Shown: positions 63,171 to 64,000 of the stretch, piece by piece
How positions within the stretch are numbered: position 1 is the first letter of the stretch
Layout of the letters: the number at the start of each line of letters is the position of its first letter
Assembly (NCBI GenBank): GCA_013397435.1
Contig: VZRG01000772.1
Location: 124,001 to 188,000, forward strand
Source: Erythrocercus mccallii
Lineage: Eukaryota > Chordata > Aves > Passeriformes > Dicruridae
Reading direction: 5' to 3'
Length of the DNA: 64,000 nucleotides
Position numbers and translations under genes: made by a program
The notes under the pieces: model-generated
Told to the model about the DNA's origin: nothing
The model's input: only the letters and a program-made list of their open reading frames with translations
Databases searched by the model: none

Positions 63171-64000
63171 TGTTACTGGAAGTTGAATCTATGTATCTAT
63201 CCCATTCCATGTTAACAAGAAGCTAACAGTTTTATTTGAAAATACTACAAGAATTATATAGATCTATATTTCTTTATGTGCTGCAGTACCATATTTGCGA
63301 ATTACTCTGAGCCAATTTCAGTTAAAACTGAGTTCCTTGAAATGGGATGTTCTAAGATCGTAGTTGAATCCACTGTTACTTAATGATAAAATAATAATAA
63401 AAACCGGGAAGAGAAGGAATATGGGATAAAATATCAATGAAAACAAATGTGTTGGTGGAATTACCTTCTAATATACAGTAATGTCACTTGCAAACACTAC
63501 AGGTTAGATATGTACTTGGTATTTATTTTAGATCAGTAGGTCACAGCATGATATCGTAGAAAGCCTGGGTTCCATTTGATATGAATTGAAAACAGCAAGA
63601 CTGTCTTACATGGCAAGCCAACCAAGCAAATGCTGTGTGTATGACCATAATGCTACTTCATATAACACGAGAGTTTTTGTAAGTAATTATTAAGTCTCTC
63701 TTGGATAAGGAGAACGACTCCATTTAGGAGTATGAACAGTGCATTCTTTAAAATTCCTTTAATCAGTCGTGCTTTGGCTGAGCTTTAAATCTGATTGAAT
63801 GTGTACATTTTAAGGAACATGAAGATTTTAGTGCACGAAACTAAACCATAAAGATGCACATTGGATTAATAAGCGTATCTGAAATTGGATGATTGCAATT
63901 TGAAATGATCATATAGGAATGATCATATAGTGATTGCCTCTAATATTTTAGGAGCTTTTAAGCACTGATAAACATGCTTAGAGGAACTAGCTGTGTAAGT
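63171..64000 (+). other. NMRK1 3' UTR and downstream region
   Basis: The stretch after the stop codon has no further gene that I can support. A possible alternative terminal exon lies at 63287-63363, and a 16-bp direct duplication containing gatcatatag lies near 63905-63930. Confidence 0.5.
63396..63401 (+). terminator. Candidate NMRK1 poly(A) signal
   Basis: AATAAA lies about 230 nt after the preferred NMRK1 stop codon. This is a positional call only; a longer 3' UTR running past the window is equally possible. Confidence 0.35.

Overview
This is a vertebrate nuclear window, and the repeats point to a bird. CR1 LINE 3' ends and solo LTRs of avian-type endogenous retroviruses (ERVs) are scattered through AT-rich, intron-rich DNA. 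Two genes are recognisable from exon-by-exon conceptual splicing. They are OSTF1 (osteoclast-stimulating factor 1; ten coding exons on the minus strand, 38588-55643, 214 residues) and NMRK1 (nicotinamide riboside kinase 1; seven coding exons on the plus strand, 58271-63170, about 203 residues). They lie head to head across a GC-rich island at about 55.17-56.33 kb, which is probably a shared bidirectional promoter. Human 9q21 has the same head-to-head pair, and in birds this region is expected on chromosome Z (inference). The variety of LTRs suggests a songbird, but that is not proved.

Layout: 1-38.5 kb is intergenic, on the 3' side of OSTF1, with no gene that I can support. It holds CR1 fragments, a broken gammaretrovirus-like gag remnant (8.37-9.26 kb) with part of its 3' LTR, and about eleven LTR copies. 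Several LTRs have intact target-site duplications (TSDs). One LTR sits inside a CR1, one inside an older proviral LTR, and one inside an older LTR of its own family. There is a short assembly gap beside an (AAGG)n microsatellite at about 12.6 kb. The stretch 32.3-37.6 kb looks like unique sequence. The OSTF1 3' UTR probably starts at a poly(A) signal near 37.6 kb. OSTF1 spans 38.6-55.6 kb with a 10.7 kb first intron carrying one CR1. NMRK1 fills 56-63.2 kb and its untranslated first exon must lie in or near the CpG island. The window ends downstream of NMRK1.

The two products are unrelated in function. OSTF1 is a cytosolic SH3/ankyrin adaptor and NMRK1 is a cytosolic P-loop kinase of NAD+ salvage. 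Their link is the shared promoter. I found no CRISPR array, operon, tRNA or rRNA, and no convincing undescribed system. The most informative features are the nested and dated retroviral insertions, a 19-bp perfect hairpin at 18.7 kb, and the splice-donor/stop-codon overlap at the NMRK1 C-terminus.
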